From Protonemura montana (Eukaryota; Arthropoda; Insecta; Plecoptera; Nemouridae), in assembly GCA_947568835.1 (NCBI GenBank), contig OX387610.1, positions 11,017,001 through 11,081,000 of the forward strand: 64,000 nucleotides of DNA. Direction: 5' to 3'. Shown here in pieces: positions 19,885 through 31,096 of this stretch (position 1 is its first letter; each line of letters starts with the position of its first letter). A model generated the notes under the pieces. That model was not told where the DNA came from and did no database searches. It saw only the letters and a list, made by a program, of their open reading frames with translations. The translations under genes were made by a program, and so were the position numbers.

Positions 19885-22800
19885 CTGAAAGGTAGAGCAT
19901 GAATAAATAGTGTCACAGGGACAGCGCCAACAATGTGGGTCAAAGGGACAAGGCTAAGCGGTGGCCGGTCCTTGGTGCTGTTGGACAGGAGCAGCCAACA
20001 CAGTGTGTCAAAGTGACAAGGCTAAGCGGTGGCCGGTCCTTGGTGCTGTTGGACAGGAGCAGCCAACACAGTGTGTCAGTGTGTCAAAGGGACAAGGCTA
20101 AGCGGTGGCCGGTCCTTGGTGCTGTTGGACAGGAGCAGCCAACACAGTGTGTCAAAGTGACAAGGCTAAGCGGTGGCTGGTCCTTGGTGCTGTTTGACAG
20201 GAGCAGCCAACACAGTGTGTCAGTGTGTCAAAGGGACAAGGCTAAGCGGTGGCCGGTCCTTGTTGCTGTTGGACAGGAGCAGCCAACACAGTGTGTCAAA
20301 GGGACAAGGCTAAGCGGTGGCCGGTCCTTGGTGCTGTTGGACAGGAGCAGCCAACACAGTGTGTCAAAGGGACAAGGCTAAGCGGTGGCCGGTCCTTGTT
20401 GCTGTTGGACAGGAGCAGCCAACACAGTGTGTCAAAGTGACAAGGCTAAGCGGTGACCGAACCCTTGGTGCCGTTGGACAGGAGCAGCCAACACAGTGTG
20501 TCAAAGGGACAAGGCTCAGCGGTGACCGAACCCTTGGTGCCGTTGGACAGGAGCAGCCAACACAGTGTGTCAAAGGGACAAGGCTCAGCGGTGACCGAAC
20601 CCTTGATGCCGTTGGACAGGAGCAGGCTGCGTGCCGGCACCGGGTTCACCTTCGCACCCACCTCATGCTCGGCATACACAGCAATTGGCTCGGCTCCCGC
20701 CCATGCGCTGTCTGCTCCTGACGCTGAGCCGGTCCAGCCGTCTCCTCCATGACCGGCCGAGCCGACACTGGTGACGCCGTGGTTCACGCGGCTGCCGTAG
20801 TCAGCGGTAGCTGACTTGCCGACCGAGCCACCGTGGCCGCCAGCACCGGAAGCCTGGGACAGAATGAGTGGGGCGATGAGGTGGATACAAAGTTTTCTAA
20901 ATCTACTCGGTGTTGAAAAATATTGTATGACTCGACCTAACTGACAGAAATATGTAATTGTACTTCATTTGTTTGGAAGTTCCCATGGCAATTGTTTTAA
21001 CTACTACTTCAGCTAGGAGTTGAGAGGTCGTTTGAAGGTGACGTGTTTTGCTTTTGTTCGTGTGCGGTTGATATATATTCGATTTAGGGAAATCGCCATT
21101 TTGGTCAGCTTTAATGTATTTAAGTCATTCATTCATTGATCTTTCCGCTCAAATGCTAGTACAGGCATAAGTAGCATATCTGAAATTAACATTCAACAAA
21201 AACGCACTAACGAGGTTTTTATATTAGGTTAAAAATCATGTGTTCTACATTGTTTAGGTCTTAATGGGCCTGTTATCTTCGGATCGATGAACCTTATTGG
21301 CTGTAGAACGATTTAACGAACTTCTTAAACAGCTCCCAAAACACTTGTATAATTTGGTAATTCTTACATTATTTGTGCTAGTCTTAGGCCAGCTAAAGTA
21401 GGTCTTCCCTGTGACCTAACCAAGACGTTGGGTTAAGTCTCAGTACTGATATTACGATGTTATTGCAAAATATACCGACAGATCAACTACTCTACCGTCT
21501 TATTTTATTATACCGTTACTAAACCGGTATTTGAAATTGATTTTCGCTCAAAAAGCCTTCACTCAAAAGAGATGGTCGCAATCTTCATCGGTCCACCATA
21601 TACAGCAAGTTCGTTTGCTGTCCAGAAAGCTGAACATTAGCGCTAGGACTCTGACTTAAAGTTTAAACTTTAGGTTTTCACATATTTGTAGATGTACTTT
21701 TGATAAATCCAAAAGTACACATTATCGCATTTTGTTTCCAAGCTAACACCCGTCTCAAAAACAAACCCTAAGCATCTGTCATGTACCACTGCGACGTGAT
21801 CTTACCTGGGGAATGGAGTTGGTGACAGTAGCGACGAAACCTCCCTTGCCGGCGACATAAGAGACTGTGCGTACGTTGCCAGTGGGCTCCACCAAGCTGT
21901 ACTGTCCGGTGACGTCATCGCCTTCACGTGACTCTCGTTGAGCGTGAGTGTCACCGGTGACGGGATCGGTGACGCCATAGGTGAACGCGTAGCTCGGGGT
22001 GGCCTAGGGACAGATCGAGAGATGTTACTAAGGGATTGTTGAGATGTTTTTTTAAGTTACTGGTGTTTAACAACGCGCTTTTTTGACAATTGGGCATGTG
22101 GCAAAGGTACAATGGCGTCGGTTAATAAGATGATGATGATTAAATGATGACCTAGCCTTGTTTAGAAGAGAGAAGAATTGATGTTAGTACAGCAACTTCA
22201 CTCGCCTTGCTCATCAACCTCTCTACAGCATGGATTTGTGGAGGAATCCTGTGTATTTTGCCTTGTACCATCCTTTAGAGGGGATGATAAGCCATTCATC
22301 CCATTGGTGTTATTCAACAGGAGTAGGCTAGGTGCCGGCACCGGATTTCCCTTCCTATTTTCTTGGCTAGGTAAGATTCATTATCATTCTCACAATCATT
22401 CACTCATTCACCGACGCCATTAGACCAGTGCGTCATTAAACATCACAAATGTATCAACAGTTTTTTCTAGTAGTTCTTAACCAATGTTCTCCGTGTCAGT
22501 ACACATAGAAGAGCTTGAGGATACAGCTGCTTTTTGTCATAAGTTGTAGGCTGTTAAATTTTTTTATAGTTTTAACATTTGAGAAGTCAGGTTTTTGAGA
22601 AGTCTGTAACCACACCCCTGGCTCACCACATAGTCGACGGTGTATCCAGCATCCTTGCCTCCAGCTCCAGCGCCTGCTCCAGTCCATCCTCCGGCATTAG
22701 CTCCAGCCCATCCTCCAGCTCCCTTGTCTTCATTGAAGGTCACCACCTCCTTGGCGTGGCCGGCGACGGGTCCTCGGAACGATACGTAAGAGTTGGCCTC

Positions 22801-23707
22801 GCCGCCTCCGTGGCCTGCAATGGTAAGGGGTTAAGCAACGCTGCGCTTGATGGGTGACCTTTACACAAATAAACGGCCAGTTCTGTTCGGGGGAGAGATC
22901 AGTTAAGAATGCAACAGATGCACTTGTCTTGATTTTGAGCTTCTTGGTAGCATGGGTTAAGCATTGGAGGTAACATTTCTTGGCTTACGAAAGTATTCCT
23001 ATAATTAAATATTGATATTTTTTGTTTGATAATAAACCAAAACTCGTTCTTATTTACTTGGGAAACGTTATTCAAGTGATTTGAATTGAAGCCCAGTTTA
23101 AGAATACAGTTTTTAAAATATTTCCTTCGCGTATGGCAGGTATTTAACTATAGTAAGTTTTAAACTCCTTGATAATTCACCTCCTCCGTATCCACCGCCT
23201 CCTCCGTACGCTCCTCCGTACGAGCCACCGCCTCCACCGTAGATACCGGCACGGACCTGGAGGGCGACAGCCAACACGGCCACTACGACGACGATCATCT
23301 GTAAAGGAGGCACCACTTAAACATCGGCTAGCTGGATCTGTTGTTACTGTAATCGTTAAGATAACAGCAAACGAGCTGTTAAAAATTAAGCTAACTGTCG
23401 ACTTATGTTTTGAGTTGACAACTTTGAAAAATCAGAGAGATGTTTTACTCTGTTTTACATTTTTTTTTAAATTATTTGAATACAGTTAGATTTTTGATCA
23501 TAAAGGCGCGAATTTTCATTTGATATTTTGAATTATTCTAAAAATACTGTTCCAGCACAAAAAGTTTATTATTTTTTATTTTTTGAAAATTTTAACTCAG
23601 ACTAAACCTATTAACTCAGACGCAGGACGTTTGAAATCAGCGCTGGTACTCTGCCCGAACCAATGATTGTTTCCTGGCATGTGACTGTTCCGTACCTGCT
23701 GAGCCAT
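19756..23707 (-). CDS. cuticular protein with R&R chitin-binding domain (six exons, 282 aa)
   Basis: Secreted structural protein of the insect cuticle. Exons on the minus strand: 23707-23696, 23298-23181, 22814-22627, 22003-21806, 20853-20650 and 19884-19756. All have AG acceptors and GT donors, and the phases are consistent throughout. Residues 1-21 (MAQQ then [17 protein letters not shown]) form a signal peptide split by intron 1 after four codons, a layout typical of insect cuticle genes. Residues 22-43 are Gly/Tyr-rich. Residues 44-106 contain YVSFRGP, Gly/Trp/Ala repeats and end TVDYV. Exon 4 (107-172) is the Rebers-Riddiford domain. Residues 173-240 are Gly/Ser-rich and 241-282 Ala-rich, ending DWVIKVE. 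The domain spacing is closest to RR-2, so chitin binding is expected. Which CPR ortholog it is I cannot say. Confidence 0.93.
19925..20640 (-). repeat. 68-bp satellite in cuticle intron 5
   Basis: Eleven occurrences of the AAGGCT anchor are spaced 68, 76, 68, 76, 68, 68, 68, 69 and 69 bp apart after the first two. The 76-bp variants carry an 8-bp CAGTGTGT insertion, so the left part is a 144-bp dimer. It is the same sequence as 6995-7945, here mirror-oriented on the plus strand (the gene strand still reads it in the same sense as its intron). It ends at the left with GCGCTGTCCCTGTGACACT, a SINE-tail-like motif, and at the right directly abuts exon 5's donor. Confidence 0.93.
20650..20853 (-). 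CDS. cuticle gene exon 5
   Basis: Acceptor CTGTCCCAG|GCT. It encodes 68 Gly/Ser/Ala-rich residues ([14 protein letters not shown] to AEHEVGAK). Donor AAG|GTGAACC. The donor lies in GTGAACCCGGTGCCGGCACG, whose AACCCGGTGCCGGCACG part is the 5S-derived SINE body motif, so the splice site sits on the edge of repeat-derived DNA. Confidence 0.88.
20965..21020. repeat. short dispersed X-box-like repeat
   Basis: TTCCCATGGCAATTG followed by TTTTAACTACT and AGCTAGGAGTTGAG. Diverged relative of 12005-12070, here in cuticle intron 4. Confidence 0.4.
21431..21665. mobile_element. MITE-like element in cuticle intron 4
   Basis: The left end GGTTAAGTCTCAGTACTGAT is matched at the right, reverse-complemented, by TTTAAGTCAGAGTCCTAGCG. 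It is a diverged relative of the elements at 13740 and 31500. Confidence 0.5.
21806..22003 (-). CDS. cuticle gene exon 4 (R&R domain)
   Basis: Exactly 66 codons in phase 0 at both ends. Core features in order: YAFTYGV, then TGD, then [17 protein letters not shown], then RTVSYVA and GFVATV. These correspond to the conserved aromatic and E-x-R-x-G-D-x-V-x-G-x-Y-S positions of the Rebers-Riddiford consensus. A Gly replaces the usual Asp after YxA. Confidence 0.95.
22062..22440. repeat. inverted pair of 5S-derived SINE fragments in cuticle intron 3
   Basis: 22062-22175 is a minus-strand SINE tail. 22176-22440 is a plus-strand body plus tail (from CAACTTCACTCGCCTTGC to CATTCACCGACGCCATTAG and GTGCGTCATTAAAC). 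The two tails face outward, so a transcript through the intron could fold on itself. Confidence 0.82.
22627..22814 (-). CDS. cuticle gene exon 3
   Basis: Acceptor ATTGCAG|GCC, donor GTG|GTGAGC. It encodes residues 44-106: [18 protein letters not shown], a polar [11 protein letters not shown], then Gly/Trp/Ala repeats and AGYTVDYV. The TVDYV end joins exon 4 directly to give the TVDYVA lead-in usual before this type of chitin-binding domain. Confidence 0.92.
23181..23298 (-). CDS. cuticle gene exon 2
   Basis: Acceptor TTTACAG|ATG, donor GGAG|GTGAAT. It encodes the rest of the signal peptide ([17 protein letters not shown]) and a Gly/Tyr-rich stretch ([17 protein letters not shown]). It ends in phase 1, completed by exon 3. 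Confidence 0.92.
23696..23707 (-). CDS. cuticle gene exon 1, coding part
   Basis: Four codons, MAQQ, with donor CAG|GTACGG. The ATG context is GACATCATGG. The upstream in-frame sequence is open but lies in the 5' UTR between the TATA-defined start site and this ATG. Confidence 0.88.
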
Positions 23708-23791
23708 GATGTCGATATGTTCTTGAGGAGCTGTTGCTTGAGCTGTGAAGAAGCTGACAGAGACTGGTACCTTTTCCCCGGGCAGTCGCAG

Positions 23792-23799
23792 CTTATATA
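23792..23799 (-). promoter_or_regulatory. TATA box of the cuticle gene
   Basis: TATATAAG on the minus strand. An initiator-like CCAGTCT follows with its A at about 23765, some 34 nt downstream. The resulting 5' UTR would be about 58 nt before the ATG at 23707. Confidence 0.75.
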
Positions 23800-24079
23800 C
23801 CAGCCGAGTCCACGCTGTCAATGAATTATCACGGCAAGCCGTGCATTCACAGATTCCATTGTTAGAATTACACGCTGATAAACTTGTGTGTGAAAGGAGG
23901 GGACGGCTTGGTCTGGGATTCCGTTGGCTACAACTTTGGTTTATGACATTTCTGGTGATAGTTTGAGAAAAAAAAAATTGCTAATCAAATTAGGCAAATA
24001 TCTTCCCTTTCATACGTTACTTCTCATTCCATGATACACATCCACAATACTATACTTACTACTAGGCCAACACTAGCCG

Positions 24080-24135
24080 CATGGGCGGGAGCCGAGCCAA
24101 TTGCTGTGTTTGCCGAGCATGAGGTGGGTGCGAAG
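24080..24135 (+). pseudogene. inverted duplicate of the 3' end of cuticle exon 5
   Basis: 56 bp equal to the last codons of exon 5 on the opposite strand ([10 protein letters not shown] through EHEVGAK), with a TAT-to-TTT change (Tyr to Phe). It is followed by the same donor context GTGAACCCGG and then 68-bp satellite units. There is no open context upstream, so it is a shard and not an exon of a second gene, unless the window hides a diverged partner. Confidence 0.85.
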
Positions 24136-24376
24136 GTGAACCCGGTGCCGGCACGCAGCCTGCTTCTGTCCAACGGCACCAAGGGTTCGGTCACCGCTTA
24201 GCCTTGTCACTTTGACACACTGTGTTGGCTGCTCCTGTCCAACGGCACCAAGGGTTCGGTCACCGCTTAGCCTTGTCACTTTGACACACTGTGTTGGCTG
24301 CTCCTGTCCATAGCACCAAGGGTTCGGTCACCGCTGAGCCTTGTCACTTTGACACACTGTGTTGGCTGCTCGTCCA
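24136..24376 (-). repeat. 68-bp satellite, short array
   Basis: Begins GTGAACCCGGTGCCGGCACG, then three anchors of CACCAAGGGTTCGGTCACCG spaced about 68 and 65 bp apart. It belongs to the same inverted duplication as the exon shard beside it and most resembles the units nearest exon 5 (GGTTCGGTCACCG type). Confidence 0.88.
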
Positions 24377-25044
24377 ACTACTTACTACTTACTACTAGGT
24401 ACACCCCGCGAAAAATCGCGAAAACTCGCGAAAAATCAACAATACTATACTTACACTTGATCACATAGTCAACACATACCAGACAACGTTTACCAAGAGG
24501 CACCCTGAACGTACGGCACAAGATAAATTGCTCCACCAAAGGCTTGCGAACCCTTTCTAAACTACACTTCAATACCACTAATATTCCACATTTCACTCAC
24601 CCATGGAATGCTACATATTCACTCTACTATACAAACTTTCTATCACATAGTACACACGTACTAAACTACGTTGCCCACTAGCCACACAACACATGCGGCT
24701 CTGTCATTTCTTTAAATCACAAATATTACTCCACCGAAGACTTGCGCCCAATATCACACTACTCTTCAATTACACTTACGATACACTATATCCTATTATC
24801 GTACTACACACCTTTACGGGACAACGATACTTAGTACATCTTAATTTCAATATCACTACGCATACACCCAACACGCGAATCTTCTGCATTTATTAATACC
24901 TCAATTCCCTAATTTGAAGTTTGCTAAGGTTGTAATATAAGGTGTCGATGTCAAGTTGATGATGTGAAGTGTCTAAGGGTGTGTTCATTGAAAGTGTTCC
25001 GATAGATGCACTTACCCTTTGGGAAAGTGTAATGCTGGGTACAT
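24377..25044. other. unassigned DNA
   Basis: AT-rich sequence with scattered CACTAC/ACTACT runs. No exon or repeat with another copy was found. Confidence 0.35.
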
Positions 25045-25415
25045 TTTACTCTGGAGGCGGCCACGAACTTCGCGTTCGGTGTATATTTCATATATGTTGC
25101 AGCATATACAAGCAAAACCCTAGACACTCCAGCATAACATTATTCAACAACCTACCAGACAACTTAAAAACAATACAACACGAAAGTGGCTTTAAATCAA
25201 TACTAAAAACATATTTGATTGCAAGATGTCCTTACTCAGTGCATGACTATATGCAGCCTCCAGCATAGTTCTTACATTTTAAACTATCACTACAAACCAT
25301 AAAGACTGTACAATTGTACTGTATATTGTTATATATATCCGGTTATATTGTATTGTATATTATGTAATCAAGACTTGACGCATTCTATAACATTGTATGT
25401 TCATTGAATAAATAA

Positions 25416-25456
<41 letters not shown>

Positions 25457-25690
25457 GTGTTCGAAGGGCAGGCGGACACGAATTTTGCGCGTGGCCTAAA
25501 CTTTATGTATGTTGTATGAATATGTGTTTTGCGACACAAACTTCGCGTGCGGCCTATATTTCATGTATTTTGCATGATTTTGTGTTCGAGGGGTTGGCGG
25601 ACACGAACATTGCGTGCTGGGTCTGCGAACGTCATGTTCGGGGTTTATTTGATGTATTTCGTATGTTTTTGTGTTTTAGGCGATATTTAG
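25045..25690. repeat. degenerate minisatellite interrupted by a LINE
   Basis: Four loosely conserved units of about 60-90 bp share CGGACACGAA, TTCGCGTGCGGCCTATATTT-like and TGTGTTCG motifs (near 25055, 25456, 25521 and 25581). The first is split from the rest by the retrotransposon fragment at 25095-25455. Confidence 0.65.
25095..25455 (+). mobile_element. 5'-truncated non-LTR retrotransposon, 3' end
   Basis: An open frame encodes SSITLFNNLPDNLKTIQ and FKSILKTYLI, the kind of sequence found at the C-terminus of LINE reverse-transcriptase ORFs (NxLPxxLK then a hydrophobic helix). It stops at about 25268. An AT-rich 3' UTR with AATAAATAAA follows, then an (ATT)n tail. Only about 360 bp remain, so it is dead. 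ATAT at both junctions may be the target-site duplication. Confidence 0.78.
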
Positions 25691-28520
25691 TAATGAAAGT
25701 GAATATTTTTGAAATACGGATGGACATCTGTGACCTTCTAACTTCACGTCTTTATAATCCACAATGTAGATTTTTGATATGGTTTATACTATACGTTACT
25801 CATTAACATAATAATATAGTTAATCAATATCAACATTGAATTCAGCCAGGTGTGATGCCTGTCAATATGAAAATAATGAAAATTTTTCTCGTAGTCAACT
25901 TGTATTACAGCACAAAATTAACCTAAAGTGATAAAAAAACGTCGATTTTACAAGACTAGTTTCCCTAAGTTTAGTCGGTTTTATTCTTTGAATAAAATCA
26001 ATTGCTCTCTTAAACTTAAGAGTTAAAAAAGCAATCAAACAACAGTTTTGTAGTAATTTTCATCAGTTTTAATGTGTACGATTTATCTCTATTCAGCTTC
26101 CTAAACTTACCGCTACGAGTTTGAAATTTAGAGTGTTTTTTTTTCTTTGTTTTGTTGGTAACCTGTCACCACCATTTGACAGTTGAAAACCTAACCAGTC
26201 GTCGAGGACAAAGTTCGTCTAACTGTTACAGTCGTGTTACGTGTCAAATAAACATCATTACAAGAGAATCTAATCCAGTGCTTCTTTATTCAACACTTGT
26301 AAGATCATACCAACATTGCTGTACAGTTAAAATAATCAGGAAAAGATATTTCACTCTTGCCCCTTGTCTTCAATTAGGTTAATGAGGAACAGTTCCGTGC
26401 ATGCACTCCTTTTACACCGTACTTGCTGCTGGTTTTGTTATTTTACGTTATTGTTTTGGACAAATTCAAGAAATAGAACGTATTAAGACCAAAATTGTCT
26501 TTATTTTATCATTTTCCGACGCTTTACCCGTTTGAATGGCAGTTTGATTGAACTTATGCCATTTGAAAAGTCTTGAAATATGAAAGGTCAAAAGTCAGTT
26601 TGTGAAGAAATCATATCAAACATCTCGATTATCATGGGAGACTGCAATCGAGAAGCATTAACTGTGGAAGAAGTAAATAAATAGTAACTTAGAATGACTA
26701 GTCTTTTAGAATGACTGTCTTTTTATCATGTACCGTGCGATCTCTTTGACAATAAGCAGATATTGTTATAATATTATTGTTATGATACTCAACAATAATA
26801 TCGTGAACAAATCGGTTTTGTTTCAGCCATATATGTTTCGATAGTTCTTATTGGGATACCAATATGATTTTATAAAAGGTTTAATATTAACCATGCAGTT
26901 TCATTTCACAACTAATTCTTGTTGCTGTATTTTATGTTGCTTAAACTGTTAGATGAGCGAGAATTTGAAAGGCAAAACACGAAAACACCGTAAAACAACT
27001 AAAACCCGAAAGTACACGCAATGTAAATAATTACGAAAAAAAAGTTTAAGTACCTGAAAATACAAAGTGCCTGCTGTCAAATAATGATAATACGCGAAAA
27101 TTGTCTGCAAAAGTCGAAACCTGAGACCCCTAGCACGGCGATTTTCTTAAAATTATTTTATCTTAAAATTCTGACTGCGTCAAACAGGTATTTTTTACTG
27201 GTCCAAAAATCTCCCAGGAAATCTACCAAATTGCCCAAATACACTGGCGTCGTTCCGCATATTAATTGCACGATAATAAACAGATTTATCCCTAAAGTAA
27301 ATCACTTCACAGCTGTGACGGTAACAGATTACACGGCACTAACTCTGCATGCTAATTGACTAAAATCAACAGCCCATCAGCTATCTCTCCTCAGGCAAAC
27401 TTGTGCCGATTGGCAAAGCGTACACCCTATATATCCTGATCACGGCTCCAGACTGGTTTCATTAGATATCTATATGTCTATAGTGTGGGTGGTATTTGTT
27501 GTATGATCGATACTGTTTAATGATGGCCTATCATAGTGAGCGAATCAGAGTACACAAGGGTCAATACAGTCAATACACACAGTACAGTGGCTTCGCGTAG
27601 GTATATGAAGTTCCGTTGCAGATGAGATTTTTTTCTATTTTCATAGATATATATATTTGGTACTGTGCCCAAACCCTTTCATATTTCTTTCGGTTTTGAC
27701 GGTTACCAAATACTTCTTCAGTTTTGTTTTGTAACATATTTTTTGGCTGATGGAAACAACTACAGGAATTTTTTACCCAACAATGAGTCTGCGTTCGGCT
27801 TCCCGTTGTAGAAAAGATGCAAATTTGTGTATCTCTTGATTGGTTTGCAAACATTCTGTCCGATTTTTTTCTTACAAACGAACTATAGTTGAAAAACACA
27901 AAAAAAGTTTCCTGAAAATTGTATCGAAATTGGAGCAGCTGTTCGGCCAGTAGTGCAAAACCTCCTCACGACGTTTTTTACTTTTCAACGACTGAATTTT
28001 CCGTTTGCGCATCACTAAGACTGATGTGATTATTGATTTGAAAGGCATTTTTTTACATCTCAAGATAAAAAGTACTAACACTTGGAAGGAGTTGTGAAAA
28101 TGTTTGGCAAGTTTGCCATAAAATGGAGCTAGCTTAAAGGCTCAACAAAATAGTATCTAAACACACTTTTCCATTTCATATTGTAGTTACAAATTTGATG
28201 CAACATTGCGGGTCGCACTCATGATGCTAAATCATATCTCTCTCAGGATGTATACAATGATATTATGGGGCATGACGTCATGTACATATTTCTCATGCAA
28301 CGTTTCTGCATATATTAATAACTCATCAAAAAAAGCTAAAAAAAATCGACATACCACATAAATTTACATAATAACTGCACCGCTATTTGTCCACTGACCT
28401 GTAATGTGGTTAAATAACAAAAACTGCTAAGGGGTTGTCGATTGAGTCTGGGTTTTATAGAAGTTAGTTTGAACCATATCTAAAGCTCTGAAAATTTTAT
28501 GGATTTCTTACTGTTAAAGT
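25691..28520. other. unassigned AT-rich DNA
   Basis: No coding exon, RNA gene or recognised repeat was found on either strand. Open frames here are short, of low complexity and without splice support. Confidence 0.35.
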
Positions 28521-28746
28521 GACCTCCTCCTATCGAAGAGCACCAAAGTTCCATAACGTCCCTTCCAAAGGACGGCATAACTCAAACAACAAGATTCCTC
28601 CACAAATCCATGCTGTCGAGAGGTTGACAAACAAGGCGAGTGAAGTTTTTAAAATTACTTTCATCTTTACAGCCTCTATCCCGATCATAACTTGTGTTGA
28701 GTATGGACACCCATCCAATACCTGACCCAGCGCAGTGTTGCTTAAC
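28521..28746 (-). repeat. 5S-derived SINE, middle fragment
   Basis: From the 5S-like C-box region (CAACACTGCGCTGGG, GGTATTGGATGGGTG) through the body (CAGCATGGATTTGTGGAGG) to CTTTGGTGCTCTTCGATAGG, read on the minus strand. Both the extreme head and the tail are missing. Confidence 0.85.
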
Positions 28747-31090
28747 GCTCCTTCCTTCTTAGTCTTTTCGCATGATTATAGCTTATATCCAGAAAAATAG
28801 CAGGTTTACGAAATCTTCAACTTAGTGCTAGTTTTTTTTAATGGCCCGTTAAGTAAGTAACAGGCCGTTAAGAAACAAAAAATATCGTCTAATTGACTGT
28901 TGCCAAGATAATAAGAAATAAACAAACTGTTAGATGTTTAACAGATCACTAAAAAATGTGTCCTCAGGCCAAGACTATGATTACTGCCTATGATTGGTTG
29001 TTGCCATAGCAATTAATTGAACTCTCTTTTTATCTAGGAGTTAAGAAAATTGTAATACTGGGCATTAGAGTTTAAAAAATTGTGAACTTGTGCCAAAGTT
29101 GAAGCAAATCCTCACTGGTCTTAAGACTAAAATCAAGTCAACGTGGTACGAACGCCCTATGCTTGCTCTCGATGACCGCTAGCTCTTGCTTGGTTGCGCA
29201 ATCCTGAATTATAAACACAACAATGGCCATGCAAATTCGATTTTTATAGATAAAACGTTCGCTTCAAAACAAATTCTCCGTTTAAACGTTTGTTAACAAA
29301 GTGAAAGTAAAATACTCAACTCGGTTCCTTTTCATCTAAAACAGCTCACACGTAATTTTAATAAAGAAATAATGCTAAATTCGTAACACTATTTAATTTT
29401 GTCAATAATCATGCCTAATAAAGTCGATATTATATTAGATGTTCCAGTTGCTTGATAATTTAAATTTGTTGCAATTATTTTATTTGTTGATTGTTATTGA
29501 ATTTGCTCTGCCAGACAGTGGCTGGATATTGCAATAGTCGATTTGAATGTGTCTGGTCGATTGTTTGGTTGAGAGTTCAGTTTGATTGTGGAAGCTTTCC
29601 GCAATAAACTACATTGCTTTTGCTTGCGTTGGTGTGTAAATAACACTGAAGTGCTGTCATCTGTGGATTAACGAGTCTCTGGTGGTACGACATGGACTAG
29701 GCTACGTTCTGGGTTGGGCCATTACACTATTCCATTCACTTAAACAGCACCAAAATAAGTAAAACACAACAAAAATAAATAAACAAAACAAAATACACTT
29801 CCTAATAAAATTTTACTAATTTTCTACGAACTGCAATTAATATAGCTTTCTGAAATAGCGAAATAAAACTTTATTATATCAAGGTACGACTTTTAATTAT
29901 CGAAAAAAAATTCCAAATGCCGAATTACAAAACTTAGCTTCAACGCATTGAAAACAACCCTAAAATATATTAAAAAAAAGAGGCAAATGCAGAAGTACTT
30001 CCACGAAATACCAAAAAAACAAACTAATATTTTAAATTACAACTCAAAAATATCTAAAAATACCAAAATTGAGTCAAGTTTGATGTATTGACGACCGGTA
30101 CTGTTTAATAATTGATGTCGAAGATTTAAATTTGAAACTGACTGACAAGTGGAGTAGTTTTTAGAAGTGGTAATTATAATTTTGAGTAAGAATAAACAAA
30201 AAATCCTGCAAAACTACCAGCATTTCATCTCGACTGATCGAACAGCAAGGAAAACAAAAACACAGTTTCGTCTGCTTACAAAAAAGAAGAGAGTTTTTAC
30301 GCTCTTGCATCCCATCTAAAGTAGGAAACACACTGCAGGGCATTTCAAAACAGCAGCCAGTAATAATAGCATTATTATAGCATCATAGGATATGTTCAAA
30401 TAGGACAAATAGCTCGAAGCGAAAAGGAATAATAAATAATTTCGTAGAACGTGCTAGTGAATTTGCCTAACGGTACCACTGTATTTAATTTCAGAAATGC
30501 AAGTTTGAAGTTGAGTGAGTATAACGCAACGCAAAAAAATCTACTTGCAAATGAAATACTTCATTATTCAAATCATGTGTGCGCTGCAGATTGTATACCG
30601 GACATAAATTGGGCGTATCGCAGTATTTGCTGAATTTAGGAGACCCTGAGTTATTCCACGTGAACATCGATCGGTTCAGCACGTTCAGCAATGTGTGAAA
30701 GCATTTTAATCCCGTTATACACACTCGAGGGACGTGCGAATTGTAGCGACTCATGCAGAATTTCAAAGCGATGACCCATCGAGTTTATCCCAAAGTGAAA
30801 TAAACGGGCGCTATTCAAATTTCAAAGCAGCGAAACTTTAAAGAACTTTTGGCCGTTTTCGCACATCATAATAGTAAAAGGGTGTTGATGTTTGACAGTT
30901 TGCACCCGTATTTAGTTTCTGTTTGGATTTGGTGAACCAAAAGGACTATCGCTTAATCGGTCACGGCCTAATGGAAACTGCTTTCGGCACTCAGCGTAGT
31001 AATCAATCACAAAAACAAACACATTGTTATCGACTCTGACCGAGCTAGACATACTCCAGAGTCGATCGAAGCAGTGCCATTTGAAAAATA
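28747..31090. other. unassigned AT-rich DNA
   Basis: Contains the dispersed X-box-like repeat at 28985-29050 (GTTGCCATAGCAAT at 29000-29013, then TAGGAGTTAAG). Otherwise nothing is recognised. Confidence 0.35.
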
Positions 31091-31096
31091 ACTCAC

